Origin: CAYZYO01 sp964482585
GTDB taxonomy: Bacteria; Bacillota; Syntrophomonadia; Syntrophomonadales; Syntrophomonadaceae
Length of the DNA: 24,669 nucleotides
Assembly (NCBI GenBank): GCA_964482585.1
Contig: CAYZYO010000021.1
Coordinates: forward strand, 1-24,669
Direction of reading: 5' to 3'
Positions 7,226 to 14,149 of this stretch are shown here, piece by piece. The notes below the pieces were generated by a model. The model searched no databases. It was given only the letters and a program-made list of their open reading frames with translations, and was not told the DNA's origin. Position numbers and translations under genes: made by a program. The stretch's first letter is position 1. Each line of letters starts with the position of its first letter.

Positions 7226-8227
7226 TTAGTGGATAAGTGCCGATAATTCTTCCGGGAAGCCTTCCCCATGTACTTCAATATTTTCAGGAACTGGTTGGCC
7301 GTTTTCCTTTAAAATCTTTAATCCCTGTTCTTGGTCAAAAAAGAATTTTAAGAATTCTAAAGCAATTTCATTATTTTCCCCACTTTTTGGCATAGTAATA
7401 CCATATACTATAGGTGATCCTTCCCGGGTAACTGTTTCACCTGGTTCTGAACCCGCAGTTTCTAAAGTAGCATTTTTATAAAAATCTATATGTTGGATAT
7501 CACTCAAATTTATTGTATCTGGCAACTCAACCCATTTAAATACTGGATTGGCATCTGCATGCTGCCTTGCTACGCTCTCATATTCGAATGCATAATCTAA
7601 AGTGCCGGTTTCTAATAATGATATTAACTCAACTGATTTTGGACGAATGTTCTCCTGGGGACAACCATCACAAAGGTTTTGATATAATCCAGGTTCTTCA
7701 TATTCTTTTTCTGCCAGCTGCCAACAAAGCACACTCCTGTAACCACACGGATCATCATCCGGATTGCTGTGCCCGTAATCAACATCTTCTCTTAATAGAA
7801 CTTCATACCAGTTATCTGGATTAATTTCATCAGCATATTCACTCTGGTCAGTATACATTATAACCATGGAGTTATTAGCAAATAATGCATTCCAGTCAGT
7901 ATATTCCGGTATTAAATCATTGTCTATAATTAAATAATCGGCTGAAGCAAAAATATCCACTTTGTCTCCAAGATCTACAATTTGACGACTCAACTTGGTA
8001 CTGCCAGCAGAAGTCCTCTGAATATCTACTTTCGGGTACTGGTCTTCAAATTCCTTCTCCAGAGCTTCAAAAGGAATTGCTAAACTGCCCGCATGATAAA
8101 CCACCAGATTTCCCTCTAAATCGGCTGCTTCTTCCTGATTATCAGCAGCCCCTCCACAACCCGCAACCATGACACTACAGAACACTAGAATAAGTAAACA
8201 TACTAACCATCTGTTTTTTCTTAACAT
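7226..8227 (-). CDS. wtpA: Tungstate/molybdate-binding lipoprotein (WtpA type)
   Basis: This is the extracytoplasmic binding protein of the transporter. The opening RKNRWLVCLLILVFCSVMVAGC is a lipoprotein signal with lipobox VAGC (cysteine 24), so the mature protein is anchored to the outer face of the membrane. The body starts VVYHAGSLAIPF and includes RTSAGSTKLSRQI, DIFASADY, DPCGYRS (about 159-165) and AFEYESVARQH (about 214-224). These are hallmarks of the archaeal-type WtpA/ModA group, which binds tungstate and molybdate in six-fold coordination through two acidic residues. The frame extends to a GTG at 8293, but that GTG is itself part of a GGGAGGTGA site. ATG 8227, with GAGGAGG six bases upstream, is the better start. 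It is the first gene of the operon, behind a leader with a putative Moco/Tuco riboswitch and terminator. Confidence 0.9.
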   Translation of the reverse strand: MLRKNRWLVCLLILVFCSVMVAGCGGAADNQEEAADLEGNLVVYHAGSLAIPFEALEKEFEDQYPKVDIQRTSAGSTKLSRQIVDLGDKVDIFASADYLIIDNDLIPEYTDWNALFANNSMVIMYTDQSEYADEINPDNWYEVLLREDVDYGHSNPDDDPCGYRSVLCWQLAEKEYEEPGLYQNLCDGCPQENIRPKSVELISLLETGTLDYAFEYESVARQHADANPVFKWVELPDTINLSDIQHIDFYKNATLETAGSEPGETVTREGSPIVYGITMPKSGENNEIALEFLKFFFDQEQGLKILKENGQPVPENIEVHGEGFPEELSALIH

Positions 8228-8355
8228 CCTAATCCTCCTCATAATTTTAATTCGAATCTTAACGAATAATCTTTCAGTCTTTTCGGATTTCACCTCCCTT
8301 TACTCTACTAATTAAATCCTTCGCTCAACTTAACCGTGCAAAACAATAGCCTAAA

Positions 8356-8382
8356 AACAAAAAAGACACGCCAACACGTGTC
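8356..8382 (-). terminator. Intrinsic terminator in the wtpABC leader
   Basis: On the minus strand GACACG-TGTTGG-CGTGTC forms a 6-bp stem (8365-8382), followed at once by TTTTTTGTTTTT (8353-8364). It lies between the putative riboswitch and the wtpA start, so it is placed as an expression platform. GTGTT in its 5' arm could pair with the AACAC that follows the aptamer (about 8402-8409), giving a possible antiterminator. Confidence 0.8.
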
Positions 8383-8410
8383 CAGATTAAAAACAATAGA
8401 AGTTGTGTTT

Positions 8411-8505
8411 ATCTTCTTTCCAAACACGGGAGGCCAGGTAATTTCTCACCTAACCCATTGGCTAATGATCATGGGCATAACCTTTAGATCAGTCAGCTCG
8501 AAGAT
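8411..8505 (-). ncRNA. Putative Moco/Tuco (molybdenum or tungsten cofactor) riboswitch
   Basis: Read on the minus strand, the element is closed by ATCTTC (8500-8505) pairing with GAAGAT (8411-8416). Inside, CTAA plus CCCAT pair with ATGGG plus TTAG. A hairpin GGTGA-GAAA-TTACC (8437-8450) ends in a GNRA tetraloop. The conserved-looking strings TTCGAGC at the 5' side and TGGCCTCCCG with GGAAAG at the 3' side agree with my memory of the Moco RNA motif. The GAAA hairpin fits that motif's known tetraloop-receptor contact. It sits directly upstream of a terminator and a tungstate/molybdate transporter, the expected gene context. The family match is from memory, not from a covariance search. No clean promoter was found upstream, and lysE ends 97 bp before it. 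Confidence 0.7.
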
Positions 8506-8602
8506 ATATAATATTAATCTTTTAATTAATTATGCTGGTTACATAATTCGTCATTAGTTTATATTATCCTGCTAATTTGGAAACTTTTTTAGCTTTAAAT
8601 CA

Positions 8603-9277
8603 TTACATAATTCCAACATAGAGAAAATACAAACCTAATCCAACCAAAAAAACGCCGCATATCATCAAAATTATCTGGTATATCTTGTCACTAAGAAATT
8701 TTCTTCCTCCAGCAATTGCTGCAGCTACCAGTGAATACCATAACAGGTCAGCCATAATATGTCCGGAAAAGAATGAAGCCAATCCTATGGTTCCATTTTT
8801 CAATGAAAAAGTAACATAACTGATTCCTATCGTTGCCCACCAAATAGTGAAATAAGGATTAGCAATACTTGTAAAAAAACCTGTTATTACCGGATATAAA
8901 CTGCTGGTTTTTCCCCTATCTGCCGGTGGTGATACTGGTATATCGGGATCCACTGCCGCTTCAGCAGTTAAAGGTAATAACAACCTGCCTTTTAAAACGT
9001 CTTTAATCATCCCACAGCCCATATAAATGAGAAAAGCCCCACCAATAACAGCTATCCAGCTGAAAACTGCCGCATTGGTAAGATAGACTGATAAACCTGC
9101 AACCAGGGCAACTATCAAAATAAGTTCCAAAATGCCATGTCCCAACACTATCAGCGGACCAGCAATAAAACCCCGCCGGGCACTTTCACCAATAGTAACT
9201 GTCAGTAAGGGGCCAGGCATCATAGCACCTGATAAACCTACCATAAAAGAAGTGGTAAATATTAACCCGAGTTCCAT
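8603..9277 (-). CDS. LysE/RhtB-family exporter
   Basis: This membrane protein of about 224 residues has six hydrophobic segments. It carries the LysE-family N-terminal motif FMVGLSGAMMPGPLLTVTIGESARRGFIAG, where the PGP and the small-residue helix are conserved. ITGFFTSIANPYFTIWW near residue 140 corresponds to the family's NPK/NPY region in the fourth helix. Family members export amino acids such as lysine, arginine, threonine or homoserine, and some export cations; the substrate cannot be told from sequence. The frame opens at 9295, but ATG 9277 is the better start because GGGAGGAG lies about ten bases upstream of it, inside the longer frame. The wtp riboswitch follows its stop, so it is not part of the wtp operon. 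The dispersed repeat B lies upstream. Confidence 0.85.
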   Translation of the reverse strand: MELGLIFTTSFMVGLSGAMMPGPLLTVTIGESARRGFIAGPLIVLGHGILELILIVALVAGLSVYLTNAAVFSWIAVIGGAFLIYMGCGMIKDVLKGRLLLPLTAEAAVDPDIPVSPPADRGKTSSLYPVITGFFTSIANPYFTIWWATIGISYVTFSLKNGTIGLASFFSGHIMADLLWYSLVAAAIAGGRKFLSDKIYQIILMICGVFLVGLGLYFLYVGIM

Positions 9278-9392
9278 AACCAAATCTCCTCCCATTTTGA
9301 AAACAAAACCAATGGCCAGCTTGGATTATAATATATCTTATTTAGCTTAACTATTCTATAATAAAATCCATTAATAAATAAATGAAATCAGT

Positions 9393-9725
9393 ATGAAAAT
9401 AAACGCTTTATACAGTCACCTTATCGGATAGAACCGTAGATAGCTTCGTAGAGGCGACTTCAGTCGCCTCNNNNNNNNNNNNNNNNNNNNNNNNNNNNNN
9501 NNNNNNNNNNNNNNNNNNNNNNNNNNNNNNNNNNNNNNNNNNNNNNNNNNNNNNNNNNNNNNNNNNNNNNATCTGTGGTTAATCACCTTGCTTTATTTTC
9601 ATTGGTGGTTGTGGCCTGTGGCCATGGCTTCAGTCGCCGGCTAACCGAATAATAACGGTATTTAGGGGAGATTGAAGCCTCCTATAAAGATGCAGGATTC
9701 TAATGATATAAAATAGCTGTTATGT
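9393..9725. repeat. Dispersed repeat, copy B, interrupted by an assembly gap, with flanking fragments
   Basis: The left part (9393-9470) matches copy A from ATGAAAATAAA through GAACCGTAGATAG and the GAGGCGACTTCAGTCGCC palindrome. The right part (9571-9622) matches copy A from ATCTGTGATTAATCACC onward. Further fragments follow: CTTCAGTCGCCGGCTAACC (9625-9643) resembles 1255-1275, and 9667-9724 (GAGATTGAAG.. GATGCAGGATTC.. AAAATAGCTGTTATG) resembles 17497-17555. No gene is visible anywhere in the 9278-9844 interval. Confidence 0.7.
9471..9570. other. Assembly gap (100 N)
   Basis: Exactly 100 undetermined bases form a standard scaffolding placeholder. It begins right after the palindrome of repeat copy B. 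In copy A the matching interval, from the end of the palindrome (about 5034) to the right-hand match (5231), is about 195 bp. The true missing length is therefore probably nearer 190-200 bp than 100. Confidence 0.95.
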
Positions 9726-9765
9726 TAGCATAAAGTATGTTATTGTTTATCAGTTTGGCAGTTCT

Positions 9766-9800
9766 CAAAAAAAAGAGACCCTGTTCCACACAGGTCTCTT
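9766..9800 (-). terminator. Terminator of the acyl-CoA dehydrogenase/ETF operon
   Basis: AAGAGACC (9773-9780) pairs with GGTCTCTT (9793-9800), with an inner TGT / ACA extension. On the minus strand the stem runs directly into eight Ts (complement of 9767-9774). It lies 45 bases after the etfA stop. Confidence 0.9.
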
Positions 9801-9844
9801 CTTTATTTTGACATTCGTTAGATTAATCTTAAGTTTAATTTTCA

Positions 9845-10792
9845 CTACTTTTTGAGTTCTTTAATTAATTGAGGAACTACTTCATAAAGATTACCAACTA
9901 TCCCGTAGTCCGCAACCTCAAAAATAGGAGCGTTTTCATCACTATTAACAGCACAAATAACCTTCGCATCCCTAATGCCGGTTACATGCTGTATCTGGCC
10001 GGATATGCCAACACCGATATAGAGCTCCGGCTTAACTGATATTCCTGATAAACCTATACAAAGGTCTTCTGATAACCAGTGCATTTCTTCGGATATTGGC
10101 CTGGTACAACCTATTTCCCCTCCCAGGACTTCTGCCAGCTGTTGAGCTAGCACCATATCTTCTTGCTTTTCAATTCCTCTACCTACACCGATTACTACTC
10201 TGGCTTCCCTTATATCTTGAGATTTTCTGTCCTTTGGCCTTCTTTCCAGTATTTTAACCGGAGCCTGTGGAGGAGTTAAAAGTTCCCTGATCTGCCCTTG
10301 TCTTGCCCCCTGTTCTGCTACAGCTTCAAAAGTCCGTGCTGGTATGGTAGCCATTTGTGGACGTTTTGAACAAACTACTTTTTGGACACCAGCTCCACCA
10401 TAAACCAGCCGATCCATTTCTACTAATCCCGTTTCCTGGTCTAAACTTAACCCTATACACTCACTGCATAAACCTGTCTCTAAACCGGAGGCTATACGAG
10501 CAGCAATTTCTTTTCCCCGTATGGTTCCTGCCAACAAAAAAATATCTGGCTCCTCTTTTTGGGCTTCAGATATTATTGTCGGTATATAAGCATCCAGGAG
10601 TTGATCCCCTTTTAAAGGGGGCAATAACAGAACTTCATCAGCTCCATGGTTAATATGATCTTGAGCCATTTCATGATTATAATACAACAAGCTCACCAGT
10701 TTAGTTTCCAACTGTGCAGCCAGGTCGGTCCCAATGTTTAATAATTCCAAACTCTGCTCCTGGTTTTCTGCGAATATCCAAACTCCTGCCAT
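9845..10792 (-). CDS. etfA: Electron transfer flavoprotein alpha subunit (FixB-like)
   Basis: ETF-alpha pairs with ETF-beta and carries FAD, moving electrons to or from the neighbouring acyl-CoA dehydrogenase. The 315 residues include the N-terminal ETF domain and the C-terminal FAD-binding domain. FAD-contact motifs seen are VGRGI (about 202), TRPISEEMHW (about 229), GVGISGQIQH (about 261) and NSDENAPIFEVADYGIVGNL (about 283). Several stretches (VGRGI, KPELYI.VGISGQIQH) match FixB of the E. coli fixABCX set more closely than housekeeping EtfA. The start is ATG 10792 with GGAGGTGG six bases upstream, 11 bases after etfB, so translation is probably linked. It is the last gene before a strong terminator. 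No FixC or FixX homologue is in the window. Confidence 0.93.
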   Translation of the reverse strand: MAGVWIFAENQEQSLELLNIGTDLAAQLETKLVSLLYYNHEMAQDHINHGADEVLLLPPLKGDQLLDAYIPTIISEAQKEEPDIFLLAGTIRGKEIAARIASGLETGLCSECIGLSLDQETGLVEMDRLVYGGAGVQKVVCSKRPQMATIPARTFEAVAEQGARQGQIRELLTPPQAPVKILERRPKDRKSQDIREARVVIGVGRGIEKQEDMVLAQQLAEVLGGEIGCTRPISEEMHWLSEDLCIGLSGISVKPELYIGVGISGQIQHVTGIRDAKVICAVNSDENAPIFEVADYGIVGNLYEVVPQLIKELKK

Positions 10793-10803
10793 GATTCCAC
10801 CTC

Positions 10804-11568
10804 CTAGCCAATTACTCCTTCTTTTCTTAGAGCATCTATAAACCTTTGAATATCTTCAGAACTATCCGTAAACTTCTCGCAGTTGCGCTCCATACTAGCT
10901 GCTGTAATAGATTTCGTTTGTAAAAACGGTTCATAATTCCCGGAAAAATCATTTCTGGTAATTTCTATAACCGGTTTCTTGGAAGCTCCCAGGGTATCTT
11001 TTAACCCTGGAATCCGGGGAGAATTAATGTCAGGTAAAACCGTAACCAGCACCGGCATCGGAGCAGAAATCAATTCTACCCCATCCTCAATTTTGCGCTC
11101 CGCTATAACCTGGTTATCTTTTATTTCAAGCTTCTGCACAAACGAGATACTCGGTATTCCTAACCTTTCTGCCAAACGCGGTCCAACCTGCTGAGCATAA
11201 AGATCACTTGATCCTTCACCACAAATTATTAAATCAAATTCGATTTGCGCATTAATTATTTCCGCCATAATTGAAGCTGTCTGCGAAGGCTCCAGGTTTT
11301 TAAATGAATCATCTTTAATAAAATAAGCTTTTTCAGGACCACGCGACAGAGCATCTTTTATGCCTTTGGTAGCCTCAGGTAGACCTACTGTAACTGCTAC
11401 AACACTTCCTCCATATTGTTCTTGAAGGCGAACTGCTTCTTCAATAGCATTACGATCATAATCACTTATTTTGTAGTCTACTGATCCAAAATCTAGATGG
11501 CCTGAAGAATCGGTTCTGATATATGCTTCATCTATAACCCATTTAAAACAAGTCACAATATTAGGCAT
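10804..11568 (-). CDS. etfB: Electron transfer flavoprotein beta subunit (FixA-like)
   Basis: This 254-residue ETF-beta partners the EtfA encoded 11 bases downstream. Strings KISDYDRNAIEEA, LSRGPEKAY, CGEGSSDLYAQQVG (about 136-149), PDINSPRIPGLKDTLGASKKPV recall E. coli FixA of the carnitine-linked fixABCX operon. The nucleotide-site loop reads AQQVGP. Simple AMP-binding ETF-beta proteins have a DDxNQTGQM-type loop there, while flavin-bifurcating ETFs read TAQVGP. By that signature this may be a bifurcating ETF with a second FAD, which is an inference. The start is ATG 11568 with GAGGTGATT before it. It lies 75 bp after the acyl-CoA dehydrogenase, separated by a hairpin without a T-run, and is presumably co-transcribed. 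Confidence 0.93.
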   Translation of the reverse strand: MPNIVTCFKWVIDEAYIRTDSSGHLDFGSVDYKISDYDRNAIEEAVRLQEQYGGSVVAVTVGLPEATKGIKDALSRGPEKAYFIKDDSFKNLEPSQTASIMAEIINAQIEFDLIICGEGSSDLYAQQVGPRLAERLGIPSISFVQKLEIKDNQVIAERKIEDGVELISAPMPVLVTVLPDINSPRIPGLKDTLGASKKPVIEITRNDFSGNYEPFLQTKSITAASMERNCEKFTDSSEDIQRFIDALRKEGVIG

Positions 11569-11595
11569 AAATAATCACCTCATTTAGTTTTTTAA

Positions 11596-11624
11596 AGGGG
11601 TCAGGAGATTAACTCCCGACCCCT
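11596..11624 (-). promoter_or_regulatory. Strong intercistronic hairpin between the acyl-CoA dehydrogenase and etfB
   Basis: AGGGGTCAGGAG and CTCCCGACCCCT pair over 12 bp with one mismatch. The minus-strand tail is TTTAAAAAACT, so a U-run is lacking and efficient termination is unlikely. It may set the ratio of dehydrogenase to ETF or mark an RNA processing site. Confidence 0.5.
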
Positions 11625-11643
11625 CACACTCTAATTGTTAATA

Positions 11644-12783
11644 TTACCGAAGGATATTTCCAGCTATAACCATTCTCTGGGCTTCAGAAGTACCCTCGTA
11701 GATTTCAGTTATTTTCGCATCCCGCATTAATCTTTCAACTTTAAAGCCCTTGCAATAACCATAACCACCATGTATTTGAACTGCTTTAATAGTATGTTTC
11801 ATAGCTACTTCAGCACAAAATACCTTGGCCATAGAGGCTTCCTTGGTAAATGCCTGTCCCTGGTCTTTCAACCATGCTGCATAATAAGTCAAAAATCTGG
11901 CAGCAGTCAAGTCTGTATACATATCAGATATCCACCATTGGACCGCCTGATTTCTTGATATCGGTTTTCCAAACTGAACCCTTTGTTTGGAATAACTAAT
12001 AGACTCGTCTAAAGCTGCCTGGGTAATACCTACGGCCTGAGCTGCAATACCAATTCGCCCATGGTCAAAACAGTTCATAGCTATTTTCATACCATCGCCT
12101 TCTTTGCCTAAGAGGTTTTCTTTAGGTACCCGGCACTCTTTAAAAATTAATTCTGATGTTTGAGATGCTCTAAGTCCCATTTTCTTAAAATGTGCACCTA
12201 CTTTAAGCCCCGGGGTATCCTGGGAAACAATAAATGCACTCATACCCTTCCTACCTGCAGACTTATCAGTCCAACCAAAAGTGACAAAAGTATCCGCTAC
12301 CGGACCATTTGAGGTAAAAGTTTTGGTCCCATTAAGTACATATTCATCCCCATCAAGTACCGCCGTAGTTGTTGCTGCACCAACATCAGTTCCTGCCCCG
12401 GGTTCTGTAAGAGCAAAAGCTCCAATGTGTTCTCCCTTAGCCATAGGAATAAGATATTTTTTCTTCTGCTCTTCATTTCCAAAAAGATAAATTGGTCCAC
12501 ATGCTAAACCAGTATGTACTGACATGGTAAATCCGGTCGAAGCACAGGAACGAGAAAGCTCTTCTATCGCAACAGCATAGGTTAAGTAATCAGAACCTCC
12601 CCCACCATATTCTGTTGGGAAAGGCATACCCATCCAACCACCTTCTGCTAGTTTCTTAATTACCTCAGCCGGGTAACGGCTGTTCTCGTCTATCTCTACT
12701 GCTATCGGATCAACATATTTTTCGGCAAACTCTCTCATGTTTTGACGAACCAGCTCTTGTTCTTCCGTTAATTTAAAATCCAT
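11644..12783 (-). CDS. Acyl-CoA dehydrogenase (short-chain, butyryl-CoA dehydrogenase-like)
   Basis: This FAD enzyme interconverts an acyl-CoA and its 2-enoyl-CoA, exchanging electrons with the ETF encoded downstream. The protein is about 379 residues and ordered as in the family: an N-terminal helical domain, a beta domain with FALTEPGAGTDVGA, and a C-terminal helical domain with RVQFGKPI and QIHGGYGY. The catalytic base is E363 in IYEGTSEAQRM, the position used by short-chain and butyryl-CoA dehydrogenases. The frame opens at a GTG/ATG region up to 12846, but ATG 12783 is preferred: AAAGGAGAGG sits five bases before it and MDFKLTEEQ is the usual family start. A consensus promoter lies 92 bp upstream. 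The substrate is not settled by sequence; butyryl/crotonyl-CoA or another short acyl-CoA is likely. Confidence 0.93.
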   Translation of the reverse strand: MDFKLTEEQELVRQNMREFAEKYVDPIAVEIDENSRYPAEVIKKLAEGGWMGMPFPTEYGGGGSDYLTYAVAIEELSRSCASTGFTMSVHTGLACGPIYLFGNEEQKKKYLIPMAKGEHIGAFALTEPGAGTDVGAATTTAVLDGDEYVLNGTKTFTSNGPVADTFVTFGWTDKSAGRKGMSAFIVSQDTPGLKVGAHFKKMGLRASQTSELIFKECRVPKENLLGKEGDGMKIAMNCFDHGRIGIAAQAVGITQAALDESISYSKQRVQFGKPISRNQAVQWWISDMYTDLTAARFLTYYAAWLKDQGQAFTKEASMAKVFCAEVAMKHTIKAVQIHGGYGYCKGFKVERLMRDAKITEIYEGTSEAQRMVIAGNILR

Positions 12784-12868
12784 TGTAACCTCTCCTTTCT
12801 GTTTGACCAAGTGTATTTCTCCCATAATGGTATAAAATATACTCATCTTGGAAGGTTTTAATGTCTTT

Positions 12869-12905
12869 GGTTGAATTCTAATGTTAAAAAATTAGTTTGT
12901 CAACC
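12869..12905 (-). promoter_or_regulatory. Sigma-A promoter of the acyl-CoA dehydrogenase/ETF operon, inside an inverted repeat
   Basis: On the minus strand TTGACA (12898-12903) and TAGAAT (12875-12880) are separated by exactly 17 bases, close to the vegetative consensus. The same segment forms an interrupted inverted repeat: GGTTGA (12869-12874) with TCAACC (12900-12905), plus inner CTAAT (12878-12882) with ATTAG (12891-12895), almost co-centred. A repressor bound here would cover both promoter boxes. The adjacent MarR protein is a candidate, but this is inference. Confidence 0.7.
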
Positions 12906-13012
12906 ATTAATTCGTGCACCAAATATTTTGTCGGTTATTGTACATAAATTGGTAATATTGGTATGATAGTGATAGGTATTATGCGGTGAGTAGTAGTCAG
13001 ATTATGACAAAG

Positions 13013-13037
13013 AATCCCGGATTTATAACCCGGGATT
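13013..13037 (-). terminator. Hairpin overlapping the marR stop codon
   Basis: AATCCCGG (13013-13020) and CCGGGATT (13030-13037) form a perfect 8-bp stem with the TAA stop of the MarR gene in its loop. The minus-strand tail TTCTTTGTC is only moderately U-rich, so it is a weak-to-moderate terminator that would separate marR from the downstream acyl-CoA dehydrogenase promoter. Confidence 0.55.
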
Positions 13038-13466
13038 AATTTTAAAAAGTAGTTCTCTTAAAGATTCCGACTGTATCTCATCTAAATTTCGTAGTGCTTT
13101 TTTGTTGGCTTTTTCAATCACCTTGGAAAGAGGTTTCTCTAGTTCCCGGCCTTTTTCAGTTAGAAGAACCTGAAGAGCCCTGCGATCTTTTGGATCAGCG
13201 TGCTTTTCAATCAGGCCTTTTGCTTCCATTCTGTCAAGTATACCTGTAACACTAGAGCTATCAAGAAACAATCTTTCTGCTAGCTGTTTCGCGGTCTGCC
13301 CATTTTGGTCCCAAAGACACTTTAATACTGCATATTGACCGGGAGTAACCCCAAACGGGACTAATTCCGCTTTAAATAACTGATGTACTGATTGCTGAGC
13401 TTTAGTAAGTACAAAATTTACACACTGTTCCAATTCCACTCTTTCAACTTCCCTTCCTAACCACAT
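13023..13466 (-). CDS. MarR-family transcriptional regulator
   Basis: This is a DNA-binding winged-helix protein of about 147 residues, probably a dimer. TPGQYAVLKCLWDQNGQTAKQLAERLFLDSSSVTGILDRMEAKGLIEK holds the helix-turn-helix, and DPKDRRALQVLLTEKG is the family's wing (DxRD-type) motif. MarR proteins usually repress neighbouring genes and release DNA when a small ligand binds. The frame can start at TTG 13484, ATG 13466 or GTG 13439. ATG 13466 is chosen, but AGGAAGGG before GTG 13439 makes that start quite possible. It lies directly upstream of the acyl-CoA dehydrogenase/ETF operon on the same strand, so control of that operon is the simplest guess. A palindrome covers its own promoter region, suggesting autoregulation. 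Confidence 0.88.
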   Translation of the reverse strand: MWLGREVERVELEQCVNFVLTKAQQSVHQLFKAELVPFGVTPGQYAVLKCLWDQNGQTAKQLAERLFLDSSSVTGILDRMEAKGLIEKHADPKDRRALQVLLTEKGRELEKPLSKVIEKANKKALRNLDEIQSESLRELLFKINPGL

Positions 13467-13488
13467 GTTCCCAACTTTTCGCAAATTA

Positions 13489-13510
13489 TATTATAGCATA
13501 CAGTATAATA
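13489..13510. promoter_or_regulatory. Candidate MarR operator upstream of marR
   Basis: TATTATA (13489-13495) and TATAATA (13504-13510) are inverted arms around an 8-base centre (GCATACAG). On the minus strand the second arm supplies TATAAT, a consensus -10 box just upstream of marR. Size and placement fit a MarR dimer site. A good -35 box could not be found at 17 bp. Confidence 0.4.
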
Positions 13511-13604
13511 ATATTGTCTCGAAAAATTTGACAGCTACTATAAAAAAACAATTTTAAAATATATTTCTGCTAAAATAACCTTTTTTTGGATGTATAAATA
13601 AATT

Positions 13605-13952
13605 TTAGGATTCACCTATTTCTGGGACTATACATATAAAAGAAAATTCTTTTTCTCCGTCATTAATAAACTGGTGGTCAATTTCATCCGGAATATAAGC
13701 TACAGAACCTTCCTTAACATTATGCTGCTTGCCATCCATATAAAGAATTCCCCTTCCAGCTATGATATAATTTATATGCGGCCAGGGGTGTGCATGTCTT
13801 GGGGTTTGTCCTCCTGGCCCAAGGGTAAATAGCCTCATTGCCCATCCTTCCCAACCATGATCTACATTAATCAGAACCTGTTTAAATGCATTTATCGCAC
13901 CAGATGCTTTAACGTGGACCTTTTTAATATCTTCAACATTACCTATATGCAT
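13605..13952 (-). CDS. Small cupin-domain protein
   Basis: This is a single-domain cupin of 115 residues. The first cupin motif reads PRHAHPWPHINYIIAGRG (about 51-68), with histidines at 53, 55 and 59 that could bind a metal. The second is IPDEIDHQFIND (about 88-99), with a further histidine. Small cupins range from metal-dependent isomerases and dioxygenases to ligand-binding domains, so no reaction is assigned. The start ATG 13952 has GGAGGG six bases upstream. It is divergent from the MOT1-type molybdate transporter (197 bp apart) and 138 bp upstream of marR on the same strand. Oxyanion-related function by neighbourhood is speculative. No terminator with a U-run follows its stop. Confidence 0.8.
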   Translation of the reverse strand: MHIGNVEDIKKVHVKASGAINAFKQVLINVDHGWEGWAMRLFTLGPGGQTPRHAHPWPHINYIIAGRGILYMDGKQHNVKEGSVAYIPDEIDHQFINDGEKEFSFICIVPEIGES

Positions 13953-14149
13953 TTATTTCCCTCCAGTCCTTTTTTATTCTTCAATATAATTATACTGCAA
14001 TTATAAAAATCCTGTAAAAAATGGACAAAAGCATTTGTTGGAATTTTTAATAAGCTGCTTAGTATCAAAATACGTTAAGATAATATACAGGGGATTAACA
14101 TATCCAGCTTTTTACTGAGAATAAGTACAGAATTCATGGAGGTATATAG

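Noticed and set aside
8228..8293. Longer version of WtpA starting at GTG 8293
   Set aside because: The GTG is part of a GGGAGGTGA motif and has no site of its own; the extra residues are highly basic and precede a standard lipoprotein signal that begins at ATG 8227.
11596..11624. Hairpin between the acyl-CoA dehydrogenase gene and etfB as a true terminator
   Set aside because: There is no U-run after the stem on the coding strand, and the downstream genes belong functionally to the same operon.
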